Notes under the pieces: model-generated | What the model was told of the DNA's origin: nothing | Database searches by the model: none | Seen by the model: the letters and a program-made list of their open reading frames with translations, nothing else | NCBI RefSeq assembly: GCF_007859755.1 | Contig: NZ_SJPF01000003.1 | Location: 620,001 to 684,000, forward strand | DNA: 64,000 nt | DNA from: Blastopirellula retiformator | Lineage (GTDB): Bacteria > Planctomycetota > Planctomycetia > Pirellulales > Pirellulaceae | Direction: 5' to 3' | Made by a program: the position numbers and the translations under genes | Part shown: positions 8,459-15,593 of the stretch, in pieces | Numbering within the stretch: the stretch's first letter is position 1 | Layout: the number at the start of each line of letters is the position of its first letter

Positions 8459-8602
8459 ATGAGCCGCGACGTAACTGCTGATAATCGCTGGGCACGGACG
8501 ATCGCCACGCTTGGCTGTGGGATGATCCTCGTCATCGGCGCACTGATGACCTGCGCCGTTTACGGATTTCAAGCGCTGCGCGAAGTGGTCGCTGCGATTT
8601 AA
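8459..8602 (+). CDS. second 47-residue membrane peptide
   Basis: A short ORF from ATG 8459 to TAA 8600-8602, preceded by a purine-rich ACGGGAAAAC. It encodes a polar start (about 14 residues with two Arg) and one hydrophobic helix (about residues 15-38) containing two Cys. It ends immediately before the pseudogene remnant on the other strand. Function unknown. The opposite strand also has a hydrophobic frame here, so the coding assignment is tentative. Confidence 0.4.
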   Translation: MSRDVTADNRWARTIATLGCGMILVIGALMTCAVYGFQALREVVAAI

Positions 8603-8860
8603 GCCTTGTCCCAAGAGGGCTCGACGCCATCGGCGACCAGGCTGCGCTGGAAGTCGGCCAGTTTATCGGCCGAACCGCGAATTCCGCGAGGCGAGAGTTT
8701 GCTATCCAGCGCAAAGCTGGCCAGGCAACCAGCCGCTTCGCCGATGCCCCATTCGACCGGATGCAATCGATAGCAACCGTTGGTCAGATGGGTCGTGCCG
8801 ATGTTCTTTCAGGCGGGAATCAAATTCTCAACGCGCTGCGGGATCGTAAAGGTGGTCGTA
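8603..8860 (-). pseudogene. C-terminal remnant of a FAD-dependent oxidoreductase
   Basis: Reading the minus strand gives FTIPQRVENLIPA, then TGA, then KNIGTTHLTNGCYRLHPVEW and GIGEAAGCLASF, ending in SWDKA and TAA at 8603. This is the C-terminal signature of the large secreted FAD-dependent oxidoreductase family common in planctomycetes, where the residue at the TGA position is normally Cys (TGC to TGA is one base). All upstream sequence of such a gene (about 600 residues) is missing. Next to it is the 5' part of a sulfatase gene, so the two relics were joined by a deletion. Confidence 0.7.
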
Positions 8861-9166
8861 GTCAGGCGCCTCGTTGCGGGTCATGTCGTAGGCGCCGTTT
8901 CGCTGCGGATATCGCCCGGTCATCAGCGAGCCCCGCGACGGCGTACAGGCGGGCCAAGAGACATAGAAGCTGGTCAACCGAGTTCCGGCCGCGGCCAGGG
9001 CATCCAAGTGCGGCGTCCGGACGCCGTTGCAACTGAGATCGGCGAAGCCCTGGTCGTCGGAGACGATTAGGACGACGTTGGACGGACGCGTTGCTTGTTC
9101 GTCCGCAAGGGCGATGGTGGCCAGCGCAAACGATCCGAAAACGGCAAGCAGGCAATACTTCGTCAT
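8861..9166 (-). pseudogene. N-terminal fragment of a sulfatase
   Basis: The frame from 9166 encodes a signal peptide (about residues 1-22, ending ALADEQ), the metal-binding start of a type I sulfatase (VVLIVSDDQGFADLSCNG) and the formylglycine motif CTPSRGSLMTGRYPQRNG, in which Cys would be oxidised to formylglycine. It then stops at 8828 after only 112 residues; intact sulfatases have about 450-550. The match to sulfatases fades around 8860 where the oxidoreductase relic begins. Without the C-terminal metal and sulfate ligands it cannot be active. Confidence 0.8.
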
Positions 9167-9299
9167 AGTGGCGATGGGGGGAAGAGGCGTGATTCGCTCA
9201 GATCTGCATGATATTACGGGATATCATTTGCTGCGCAGCAAAAAATCGGGGCAGGCCCAATCGCGCGCAATATCGCCTGATCGGCGTCAAGAAACAGGC

Positions 9300-9322
9300 A
9301 AGGCCGCAACAAGTGCGGCCTT
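9300..9322 (-). terminator. probable terminator of the NtrC-type gene
   Basis: Perfect 9-bp stem AAGGCCGCA / TGCGGCCTT with a 5-base loop, 25 bp after the stop codon of the regulator gene. On the minus strand it is followed by a T-rich stretch with only short T-runs, so termination strength is uncertain. Confidence 0.5.
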
Positions 9323-9346
9323 ACGGATCAGCGGCGGCTTTCGCGA

Positions 9347-10723
9347 CTAGCGGGCGCCGGCCATGTCTTCCAGCCCGAGACGCTTCATCTTCTTGTACAG
9401 CGTCGTGCGGTTGATGCCCAGTTCGTCGGCGGTCAGGTTCCGGTTCCAGCCGTTCGATTCGAGGGTTTCGAGAATGATTTGACGTTCCGGGGCTTCGAGC
9501 GCTTCTTTCAGCGTGCGGCCGTTGGTCCGCTGGACCGAGACCGGGGCGCCGGAGGCGATCGCGGCCGGCAGTTCGCCGGGGCCGATCATTTCGCTCTTGG
9601 ACAACAGCACCGAACGTTCGATGACGTTTTGCAATTCGCGGACGTTGCCCGGCCATTGATATCGCTGCAACGCCGAGAGCGCTTCTTCGGTGAAGCCGCG
9701 GATCTGACGGCCGGTGTCTTGGCGAACTTCTTCCAGGAAGTGGGCGGCCAGGCGGGGAATGTCGCTGATGCGTTGACGCAGCGGCGGCAGTTCCAGGTTG
9801 ATGACGTTCACGCGGTAGAACAGGTCTTGGCGGAATTCGCCCCGCTCGACCAGGCTAGACAGGTTTTCGTTGGTCGCCAGGATGACGCGGGTATCGACCG
9901 AGATCGTCTTGGTGCCGCCGACTGGTTCGAATTCCAACTCTTGCAAAACGCGAAGCAGTTTGACCTGCATGCTTTGCGGGGCGGTGCCGATTTCGTCGAG
10001 GAAAATCGAGCCGGTGTCGGCCTGCTTGAATTTACCGATCTTGTCGGAGGTCGCTCCGGTGAACGAGCCGGCGACATGGCCGAACAGTTCGCTTTCGAGC
10101 AACGTCTCGGGCAACGCGCCGCAGGCAACTTCGACAAACGGACGTTCGCGCCGGTTGCTGCGGCGATGGATCGCGCGAGCCAAGAGCGACTTACCGGTAC
10201 CGCTTTCGCCGGTGATCAAGATCGTGGCGCGAGTATCGGCGACGCTTTCGACCATGTCGAAGATCTTCAACATGCGATGGTCGTGGCCAATGATGTTCTC
10301 GAGGCCGTACCGCAGATCGAGCTGCTCTTTCAGCTTTTCGTTTTCGGCCAGCACCTGACGTTGCGACAAGGCGCGGTTGATCGCCATTTCCAATTCGCGA
10401 TCGATCAGCGGCTTGGTCAGCATGTCGAAGGCGCCCAGACGCATCGCTTCGACGGCGTCGTCGGCCGTGCCATATCCGGTAATCAGAATAACCGTTAATT
10501 CCGGCTGGGTTTTTTGGACGTGTCGCAAAATATCGAAGCCGTCCCCATCCTGCAAACGAACGTCGGCCAGGACCAGGTCGAATTTCGGTTCGGCCAACTG
10601 GGCGATCGCATCGTTGTATCCAGGCGATGTCGTGACTGCATAGCCAATTTCGCGAAGCCACATGCCCATCGATTCGAGCAAATGGCGATCGTCGTCGACC
10701 AGCAGGATATGGGGCTGACTCAT
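9347..10723 (-). CDS. NtrC-family sigma-54-dependent response regulator
   Basis: A 458-residue activator from ATG 10723 (GTG 10732 also possible). Order: receiver domain (about 4-118) with phosphoacceptor D54 and K104; AAA+ domain with Walker A GESGTGKS (172-179), Walker B SIFLDEIG (239-246) and the sigma-54 contact loop GSFTGA (219-224); Fis-type helix-turn-helix at the end. The canonical loop is GAFTGA; the Ala-to-Ser change at the second position is uncommon, although the Phe-Thr core that touches sigma-54 is kept. No sensor kinase gene is adjacent, so it is an orphan in this window. A perfect inverted repeat lies upstream. Confidence 0.92.
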   Translation of the reverse strand: MSQPHILLVDDDRHLLESMGMWLREIGYAVTTSPGYNDAIAQLAEPKFDLVLADVRLQDGDGFDILRHVQKTQPELTVILITGYGTADDAVEAMRLGAFDMLTKPLIDRELEMAINRALSQRQVLAENEKLKEQLDLRYGLENIIGHDHRMLKIFDMVESVADTRATILITGESGTGKSLLARAIHRRSNRRERPFVEVACGALPETLLESELFGHVAGSFTGATSDKIGKFKQADTGSIFLDEIGTAPQSMQVKLLRVLQELEFEPVGGTKTISVDTRVILATNENLSSLVERGEFRQDLFYRVNVINLELPPLRQRISDIPRLAAHFLEEVRQDTGRQIRGFTEEALSALQRYQWPGNVRELQNVIERSVLLSKSEMIGPGELPAAIASGAPVSVQRTNGRTLKEALEAPERQIILETLESNGWNRNLTADELGINRTTLYKKMKRLGLEDMAGAR

Positions 10724-11134
10724 GCTTTTCACACTTGGTTATTAGCGGGAAGTGGCGACCAGGGGAGTTGTCGTAACACAGGCGAATCGAAAAATGGCGC
10801 CGACAAGGTTATCTAGGTTACGCCTTTCCAGAAGTCAACGCGCTGATGCGGAAACGCAACGCTGCGGGAATCCCCATCTTGCGGGTTAGACGTAAAAAAG
10901 GACGCAATTTGGCTATTTACGTCTTTGTTACGGGGTGGAACACCGCAATCGGAAGTTGGACCCACCAGAAGCACTAGCTATTTGGGCTGTGGGCGGTAAG
11001 ATAGCCTGAAGTTCGCCAACTAATGTTTGACTGGGCATTCGCGGATTCGTCGCCCAATCTTGCAGACTACCTGCTGGTCGCGGGCAGCACGCGGTAGGTG
11101 GCATTGCACGAAAATGTTGTGGAGAAGTGATTTA
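10724..11134. other. 411-bp divergent intergenic region with an inverted repeat
   Basis: No credible gene. The region separates two divergently transcribed response regulators and must hold both promoters. An 8-bp inverted repeat GACGTAAA (10889-10896) and TTTACGTC (10916-10923), with a 19-base gap, could be an operator or a hairpin. I see no convincing -24/-12 (sigma-54) or -35/-10 pair. Confidence 0.45.
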
Positions 11135-11767
11135 ATGAGTATCAGCATCGTTGTTGCAGACGACCATGAAGTGGTTCGTAGCGGCTTGGCAAGTTTGCTC
11201 AAAGGGACAGCTATCAGCATTGTTGACGAAGCGTCCAATGGAGAAGAAGCGGTCGAAAAAGCGATCGCCCACCACCCCGATGTGGTTTTGATGGACATCC
11301 GGATGCCTAACACCGATGGTCTGGGCGCCCTCGAAAAGATTAAGAAAGAATCCCCTAACACGCGGGTCATCATGTTGTCGACTTACGACAACCCGACCTA
11401 CGTCGCGCGGGGCGTCGCTTTGGGGGCTTATGATTACGTGTTGAAGGGGTCGTCGCGCGAAACGATCGTCACCGCGATCGAGAACGCCGCCGCCGATCAG
11501 CCGATCGCCGAAGACAGCCTGATGAATCGCGTCCGCGGCGCGATGGCCAAACGTCAGGAAGCCAAGCACAGCGACATTCCGCTTACCAATCGCGAAATGC
11601 AGGTCCTGCGTCACTTGGCGCTGGGGCTGAGCAACCGCGAGATCGGTCGTTCGCTGAACATCAGCATCGAGACGGTCAAAGAACACGTGCAAAACATTTT
11701 GCGCAAGATCGACGTGACCGATCGTACGCAAGCGGCGGTCTGGGCCGTTCGCCGCGGCTTGGTCTAA
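11135..11767 (+). CDS. NarL/FixJ-family response regulator
   Basis: A 210-residue two-domain regulator. The receiver (1-120) has the acidic pocket D9-D10, phosphoacceptor D54 and K104. The LuxR-type helix-turn-helix is at about 150-205 (LTNREMQVLRHLALGLSNRE). ATG 11135 is chosen because GGAGAAG lies 8 bp upstream and the receiver starts at once; the longer frame from 11027 adds 36 residues of no known type. No histidine kinase gene is adjacent. The stop codon TAA lies within the 4-bp CTAA that flanks a small mobile element, and the native terminator comes only after that element. Confidence 0.92.
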   Translation: MSISIVVADDHEVVRSGLASLLKGTAISIVDEASNGEEAVEKAIAHHPDVVLMDIRMPNTDGLGALEKIKKESPNTRVIMLSTYDNPTYVARGVALGAYDYVLKGSSRETIVTAIENAAADQPIAEDSLMNRVRGAMAKRQEAKHSDIPLTNREMQVLRHLALGLSNREIGRSLNISIETVKEHVQNILRKIDVTDRTQAAVWAVRRGLV

Positions 11768-11921
11768 CTGCCTGTTGAAAAATGGCCTCGTGGCATTTTC
11801 CAACCTCGCCAGGCTCAGAGCATAGCTCTTCGCGGCTCCCAAAATAACGACTTACGGTCGCTATTTTGGGAGCGCATCCCTGCGATCCAGCAGCCTGTTG
11901 AGAAAATCAACGGACTGCTAA
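11764..11921. mobile_element. CTAR-flanked stem-loop element, copy A
   Basis: A 150-bp body (11768-11917) flanked on both sides by direct CTAA (11764-11767 and 11918-11921), which looks like a 4-bp target-site duplication. Body ends CTGCCTGTTGA and, inverted, CAGTCCGTTGA form imperfect terminal inverted repeats. Inside are four stem-loops: a near-perfect GTTGAAAAATGCC-type hairpin, AGAGC/GCTCT, a hairpin around AAAATAACGAC, and the terminal CAACGGACTG hairpin. The left CTAA carries the TAA stop of the NarL-type gene. It separates that gene from its intrinsic terminator. Relatives are at 13973, 40755 and 53359. Confidence 0.8.
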
Positions 11922-11947
11922 GCCTTACGACAAACGCGAATCCGATC

Positions 11948-11980
11948 GAGACCGCCTTTCCCTGGGCGGTCTCTTTTTTT
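11948..11980 (+). terminator. intrinsic terminator of the NarL-type gene
   Basis: Stem GAGACCGCC / GGCGGTCTC closing a 7-8 base loop, followed by seven T. It lies 180 bp after the stop codon because copy A of the mobile element lies in between. Confidence 0.85.
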
Positions 11981-12036
11981 GCGCGTTGCCTCCGCCATCA
12001 GAAACCGCAAAAATAATAGCAAGCTGTCGAAAGCAT

Positions 12037-12165
12037 CTGTCGGGTGGGTGAAGCGAGCCCAAGGTTGTTGTTTGGCTCGAAACGTTCAGTCGCTCGCGCA
12101 ACCCACCTTTCGCTGGCAAACGCATTGTTGGGCCAGCGCTTCGTTGCACCCAACCTAACCCCCAT
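12037..12165. repeat. dispersed repeat family 2, copy 2 (inverted)
   Basis: About 125 bp whose reverse complement aligns with 4449-4590: shared blocks are AGGTTGGGTGCA, CCCAACAATGCG, AAAGGTGGGTTGCGC and a closing CCCACC(C)-type end. It lies between the NarL-type terminator and the start of the secreted protein at 12185. No coding potential. Confidence 0.65.
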
Positions 12166-12184
12166 CACTTAAGAGAAACGTTTC

Positions 12185-12673
12185 ATGACTCGCACCACAT
12201 CGCTCCCTTCCGTTTGTGCGTTGGCGCTGATGGCCATCGCGCCGAGTCTCTCGCTCGCCGAAGAAGCGAAACCGACCGCCGAACAGAAAGCGTTGTTCGA
12301 AAAGTTCAGCAAGACGTTGACTGGTTCGGTCTTGGTCGGCAAGTTCACCATCGTTGGTCGCGACATGCCGCCGAAGGAAGAACGCTACGAGATCAAGAGC
12401 GTGCACAAGTTGGACCAGGGAGATCTCTGGTTGTTTAACGCCCGGGTGAAGTACGGCGACAAAGACGCGGTGATTCCGATGCCGCTGGAAGTGAAGTGGG
12501 CCGGGAAGACGCCAGTCATCACGCTCGACAATGTGGCGATTCCGGGGCTGGGGACCTTCAGTTCGCACGTGGTGATCGACGGCGACAAGTATGCCGGAAC
12601 CTGGACTCATGGCGAAGTGAGCGGACACCTGTTTGGCCGCATCGAAACGAAGGCCTCCGCCGCGGCGGAGTAA
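12185..12673 (+). CDS. secreted protein of unknown function
   Basis: A 162-residue protein with a clear signal peptide (cleavage probably after about residue 24, SLSLA) and a mature domain of about 135 residues rich in beta-type alternation. It has no cysteine pairs or catalytic motif I recognise. The composition and length fit a small periplasmic or extracellular beta-barrel/sandwich. AAGAGAAACG upstream of ATG 12185 serves as ribosome binding site. A strong hairpin closes the gene. It is probably planctomycete-specific. Confidence 0.7.
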   Translation: MTRTTSLPSVCALALMAIAPSLSLAEEAKPTAEQKALFEKFSKTLTGSVLVGKFTIVGRDMPPKEERYEIKSVHKLDQGDLWLFNARVKYGDKDAVIPMPLEVKWAGKTPVITLDNVAIPGLGTFSSHVVIDGDKYAGTWTHGEVSGHLFGRIETKASAAAE

Positions 12674-12705
12674 GCGACACGTGCTGCGCGTACGTCAGCG
12701 CAACA

Positions 12706-12738
12706 GAAGAGGCGATTCCGTGAAGGAATCGCCTCTTC
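12706..12738. terminator. bidirectional hairpin terminator
   Basis: Perfect 14-bp stem GAAGAGGCGATTCC / GGAATCGCCTCTTC with a 5-base loop between two convergent genes (ends 12673 and 12770). The T-rich tail GCGTTTCTT follows on the plus strand. Confidence 0.7.
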
Positions 12739-12769
12739 GCGTTTCTTGGAGCATAGTCGCTGCGTAGGA

Positions 12770-13723
12770 CTATTCTCCTTCCGCTTCCGCCTCGGGGGCC
12801 GCTTCCGCTTTTTCTTCGCCGCGCGGCTTAGTCACCGGATCGCCGCTGGGGGCGTTGGCCAGAACTTTGAGCGACTCGATGCAGCTGATCATTTCTTCCA
12901 GCTTGATCTCGGTCCAGCCCATCGCCTTGTGACGAATGATCGCCAACTTCATGGCGTCGAACGCTTCGAGCACGTCTTCCGGCAGCTTGCCGATCTCGGA
13001 GAACGGCTTGACCAGCGTCGGTTGTTCTTCTGGAGCGGCTTCCGATTCTTCGCCGGACTGCGAGACTTCGCGCGGCAAGGCGCCAGGGGCGTCTTCATCG
13101 CCAAAGTCAGGACCTTCCGGAACCGGCATGCCATCGTGCGGTTCGATCTCGCCGACGCTTCCCTTTAGTTCCGAGTCGCCCCCTTCGGCATGCGGCTCAA
13201 AGTCTTCGTCCAACTCGGTCACGACGACGTCTTCGTCGCGCGGGCGGTCATTTTCGAGGCTTCCCATCGTTTCCCAACGTTGGCCCCGCATCGTCGCCAC
13301 CGACCAGCTATTTTGGACGGCGCCTTCCAGCCACATTTCGGCGTCTTCCCAGTCGATCGCCGCCTGGAAGTGGCTCCAGAACAGCTTGTCGAACTTCTCG
13401 TAGACGTCGCCGAAACGATCGTAGACGCGGCGCAGGCGGCCGACATGCTGTCCGGTCACCGAGCCGACGCGGCTCGCCCAGGCTTCGTCCGAGTATTCGG
13501 TGGCTGGGGCTTGTTGTTCGGTCAGCGACTGCCGCCACTGAGCGATAATCCGGCCCTTTTCCCAGTTGGTGGTCGAAACCAACGAGTTCCAGCGACCGAC
13601 ATAGGGCTGCGAAGCCGTATTGAGTCGGGCGATTTCCTCCGACGAGATTTCCTGATCGTTAAGGTCCGCTGCCGAAGCTTCGATCGAATCCAGCTTGGTG
13701 GATTCGGGCGATTGTTCTTCCAT
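12770..13723 (-). CDS. acidic protein of unknown function
   Basis: A 317-residue soluble protein. Residues about 30-160 form a helical, Trp-rich domain (W at several positions around WNSLVSTTNWEKGRI and LFWSHFQAAIDWEDAEMW). The middle (165-230) is a low-complexity acidic linker rich in Asp, Glu, Gly and Pro, followed by a short helical domain (about 235-290) and an Ala/Glu-rich tail. The architecture of two small helical domains joined by an acidic linker suggests a protein- or DNA-associated adaptor, but no family is recognised. It starts at ATG 13723 after AGGAATCTCAGGGC. Confidence 0.65.
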   Translation of the reverse strand: MEEQSPESTKLDSIEASAADLNDQEISSEEIARLNTASQPYVGRWNSLVSTTNWEKGRIIAQWRQSLTEQQAPATEYSDEAWASRVGSVTGQHVGRLRRVYDRFGDVYEKFDKLFWSHFQAAIDWEDAEMWLEGAVQNSWSVATMRGQRWETMGSLENDRPRDEDVVVTELDEDFEPHAEGGDSELKGSVGEIEPHDGMPVPEGPDFGDEDAPGALPREVSQSGEESEAAPEEQPTLVKPFSEIGKLPEDVLEAFDAMKLAIIRHKAMGWTEIKLEEMISCIESLKVLANAPSGDPVTKPRGEEKAEAAPEAEAEGE

Positions 13724-13886
13724 GCCCTGAGATTCCTCGGTTAAAAGACTGCAAGCGCCGCCGTGAAAGGCGGTTCATCAAACGAGCGGGATGGATTCTA
13801 GGACCCTGCCGCTAGCTAGAAAACGGGGTGCGCGGCGAGATTGTTCGCCAGAAATCGCGCACGCGGCGGCAAACTGTTGAGACGAA

Positions 13887-13959
13887 CCGATTTCGAGAAA
13901 GCGAAATCGGCGTGAAGTTGTCGCTGAGGTTGGGGATAAGTTGTCGACCGATCGTCGAC
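13887..13959. other. two palindromes in the 13724-13972 intergenic region
   Basis: CCGATTTCG (13887-13895) pairs with CGAAATCGG (13902-13910), and GTCGAC (13943-13948) pairs with GTCGAC (13954-13959) after a 5-base gap. They lie in the 249-bp noncoding gap just left of mobile element copy B. They could be operators or hairpins; no gene is seen in the gap. Confidence 0.35.
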
Positions 13960-13972
13960 TTTTGGGCGCGAC

Positions 13973-14129
13973 CTAGCTGCCTGTTGAAAAATGCCCTCGT
14001 GGCATTTTTCAACCTCGCCAAGCTCAGAGCGTAGCTCTTCGCGGCTCGCAAAATAACGACTTGCGTCGCTATTTTGGGATCGCATCCGTGCGATCACGCA
14101 GTCCGTCGAGAAAATCAACGGACTGCTAG
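13973..14129. mobile_element. CTAR-flanked stem-loop element, copy B
   Basis: A 149-bp body (13977-14125) flanked by CTAG on both sides. It has the same order of stem-loops as copy A, including the perfect hairpin GTTGAAAAATGCC / GGCATTTTTCAAC at the left end and CAGTCCGT / ACGGACTG at the right end. The right CTAG provides the TAG stop codon of the CDGSH gene read on the minus strand (14126-14128). Confidence 0.8.
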
Positions 14130-14326
14130 GCCCGTTCGTTCGATTCGAAGCCGCAACCCTTGTGCGCGCCGTCGCAAAACGGACGGTTGGCCGACTGGCC
14201 GCAGCGGCACAGGGCGATCGCCGGTTTGTCGATGGTGTAGGTGTTGCCCTCGGCGTCTTCCAGGGTTACTGGACCTTCGACGAGAAACGGCCCGTTATCA
14301 CGAATGCGAATCTTGGCTTCCGACAT
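14126..14326 (-). CDS. CDGSH iron-sulfur domain protein
   Basis: A 66-residue protein with the 2Fe-2S ligand set C40, C42, C51 and H55 in CRCGQSANRPFCDGAHKG, the hallmark of CDGSH (mitoNEET-type) domains. The family uses a 3Cys-1His cluster for electron or cluster transfer. The N-terminal 30 residues are a short beta domain (IRIRDNGPFLVEG), as in other small bacterial members. AGGGAAC lies before the ATG. The stop codon coincides with the end of a mobile element. Confidence 0.92.
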   Translation of the reverse strand: MSEAKIRIRDNGPFLVEGPVTLEDAEGNTYTIDKPAIALCRCGQSANRPFCDGAHKGCGFESNERA

Positions 14327-14438
14327 GTTCCCTACTCTCGCTAGAGGAGGTCTATTCCTAGCAGACCTGATGCGCTTGAATTCTACCGCAGACGGTACGA
14401 ACTGTCTGCGGGACGACCCATTATTACGCGGCTGCCGG

Positions 14439-15011
14439 TTAGGGCAACATTTCGCGTTGGTCTTCTGGGATCAGAGAGTGAAGATGGTCACGCAGTTGGG
14501 CGCGAGCCCGATGCAATCGACTACGGACGGTGCCGATGGGGGTATTGAGCACCTCAGAAATCTGGTCGTAGTCGAGTCCCTCCAGTTCGCGGAGGACCAG
14601 CACCGAGCGATGTTCTTCGCTCAGCGTTTCGAGCGCCGCGCGGACCTGGGCGACGTTCTCATCTTGATGCAAGCGCTGTTCGGGGCTGGCGTCGTCGTCG
14701 ACCGGTTCGCAGCCCGCCAGTTCGCGTCCCAGGTCGACCGAGTAGACCGGCTTACGGCGGCGGCGATGGCTGACGGCGACGTTAAACGCGATCCGATAGA
14801 GCCAGGTATAGAACATGCTGTTTCCCTGGAAGGTCGCCAGCTTCAGGTAAGCCTGAACGAGCGACTCTTGCACTACGTCCTCGGCATCTTCGCGCGAGCC
14901 GAGGTAGTGGATCAGGGTATGGAAGAGACGGTCTTGGTATTTGCGCACCAGCAGCGCGTACGACGCCGTGTCGCCGGAGAGAATTTGCTCGATAAGCTGG
15001 CTATCGTCCAC
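14439..15011 (-). CDS. ECF-type RNA polymerase sigma factor
   Basis: A 190-residue group 4 sigma-70 protein starting at GTG 15011. Region 2 (about 10-80) includes SREDAEDVVQESLVQAYLKL for core binding and -10 recognition; region 4 (about 130-180) has the helix-turn-helix YDQISEVLNTPIGTVRSRL for the -35 element. Length fits RpoE-like sigma factors. No anti-sigma factor with a zinc-binding or membrane domain is next to it, so its control is unclear. It is monocistronic between the CDGSH gene and the cupin gene. Confidence 0.93.
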   Translation of the reverse strand: MDDSQLIEQILSGDTASYALLVRKYQDRLFHTLIHYLGSREDAEDVVQESLVQAYLKLATFQGNSMFYTWLYRIAFNVAVSHRRRRKPVYSVDLGRELAGCEPVDDDASPEQRLHQDENVAQVRAALETLSEEHRSVLVLRELEGLDYDQISEVLNTPIGTVRSRLHRARAQLRDHLHSLIPEDQREMLP

Positions 15012-15192
15012 TAGCGGTGCGCAGGTAGTGAGTCGAAAGAGAGAAGGCTTGCGGATGGCGAAGCGGGGTACGTCGCTCCAATGAGTATTCCGAAAAGCCC
15101 CATTAAGGCCCTGATGACGCGGCGATACGCGTAATGATCATCGTATTCCAAACCAGTCGCCATTACGAGGAGATGACCGCCGCGGCCAGCGA

Positions 15193-15558
15193 TCAGACGC
15201 CGTCGCGGTGGACGTTGTCAGGAGAAAACGCCGGCAAACAGACCGCGACGTATTGGGCGCCTTCGGGCGACGGGGTGCTATAGCGAACCCACTCTCCCGC
15301 CGAGACGATGACGGCCTGTCCGGATCGAACGGTTATGACGCCCTCTTTCGTCTCAACTTGTAATTCGCCCGCCAGAACAAAGGTATACTCGTCAAATTCG
15401 GGCGTCTGTCCTGGCTCGACCCAGCCGCCGGGGCTGGTCATCCGCGCAATGCTAACCTCGGCGGTTTCTGAATTAACTCGGCCGATGAATTCTTCGATTT
15501 TTTTCGGTTTGTTGCCAGCGGCGGCGATCACGCTGGGGGACTCGATCAAACGGGGCAT
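15193..15558 (-). CDS. single-domain cupin protein
   Basis: A 121-residue beta-barrel protein starting at ATG 15558 with GGGAG just upstream. The first cupin motif is around EPGQTPEFDEYTFVLAGELQ and the second around VRSGQAVIVSAGEWVRYSTP. The first motif lacks the usual two His of metal-binding cupins (positions hold E and D/E), so it may not bind metal like dioxygenases do. It resembles the EutQ-like or ethanolamine-type single cupins. It lies 35 bp after lgt on the same strand and may be the last gene of the folK-panC-lgt operon. Confidence 0.75.
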   Translation of the reverse strand: MPRLIESPSVIAAAGNKPKKIEEFIGRVNSETAEVSIARMTSPGGWVEPGQTPEFDEYTFVLAGELQVETKEGVITVRSGQAVIVSAGEWVRYSTPSPEGAQYVAVCLPAFSPDNVHRDGV

Positions 15559-15593
15559 GGCAAGATCTCCCAAACGGAAAAGGCAGCGTGAAG

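Noticed and set aside
9479-10498. A 339-codon open frame opposite the NtrC-type gene
   Set aside because: The sense-strand protein has all motifs of a regulator; the opposite frame shows none.
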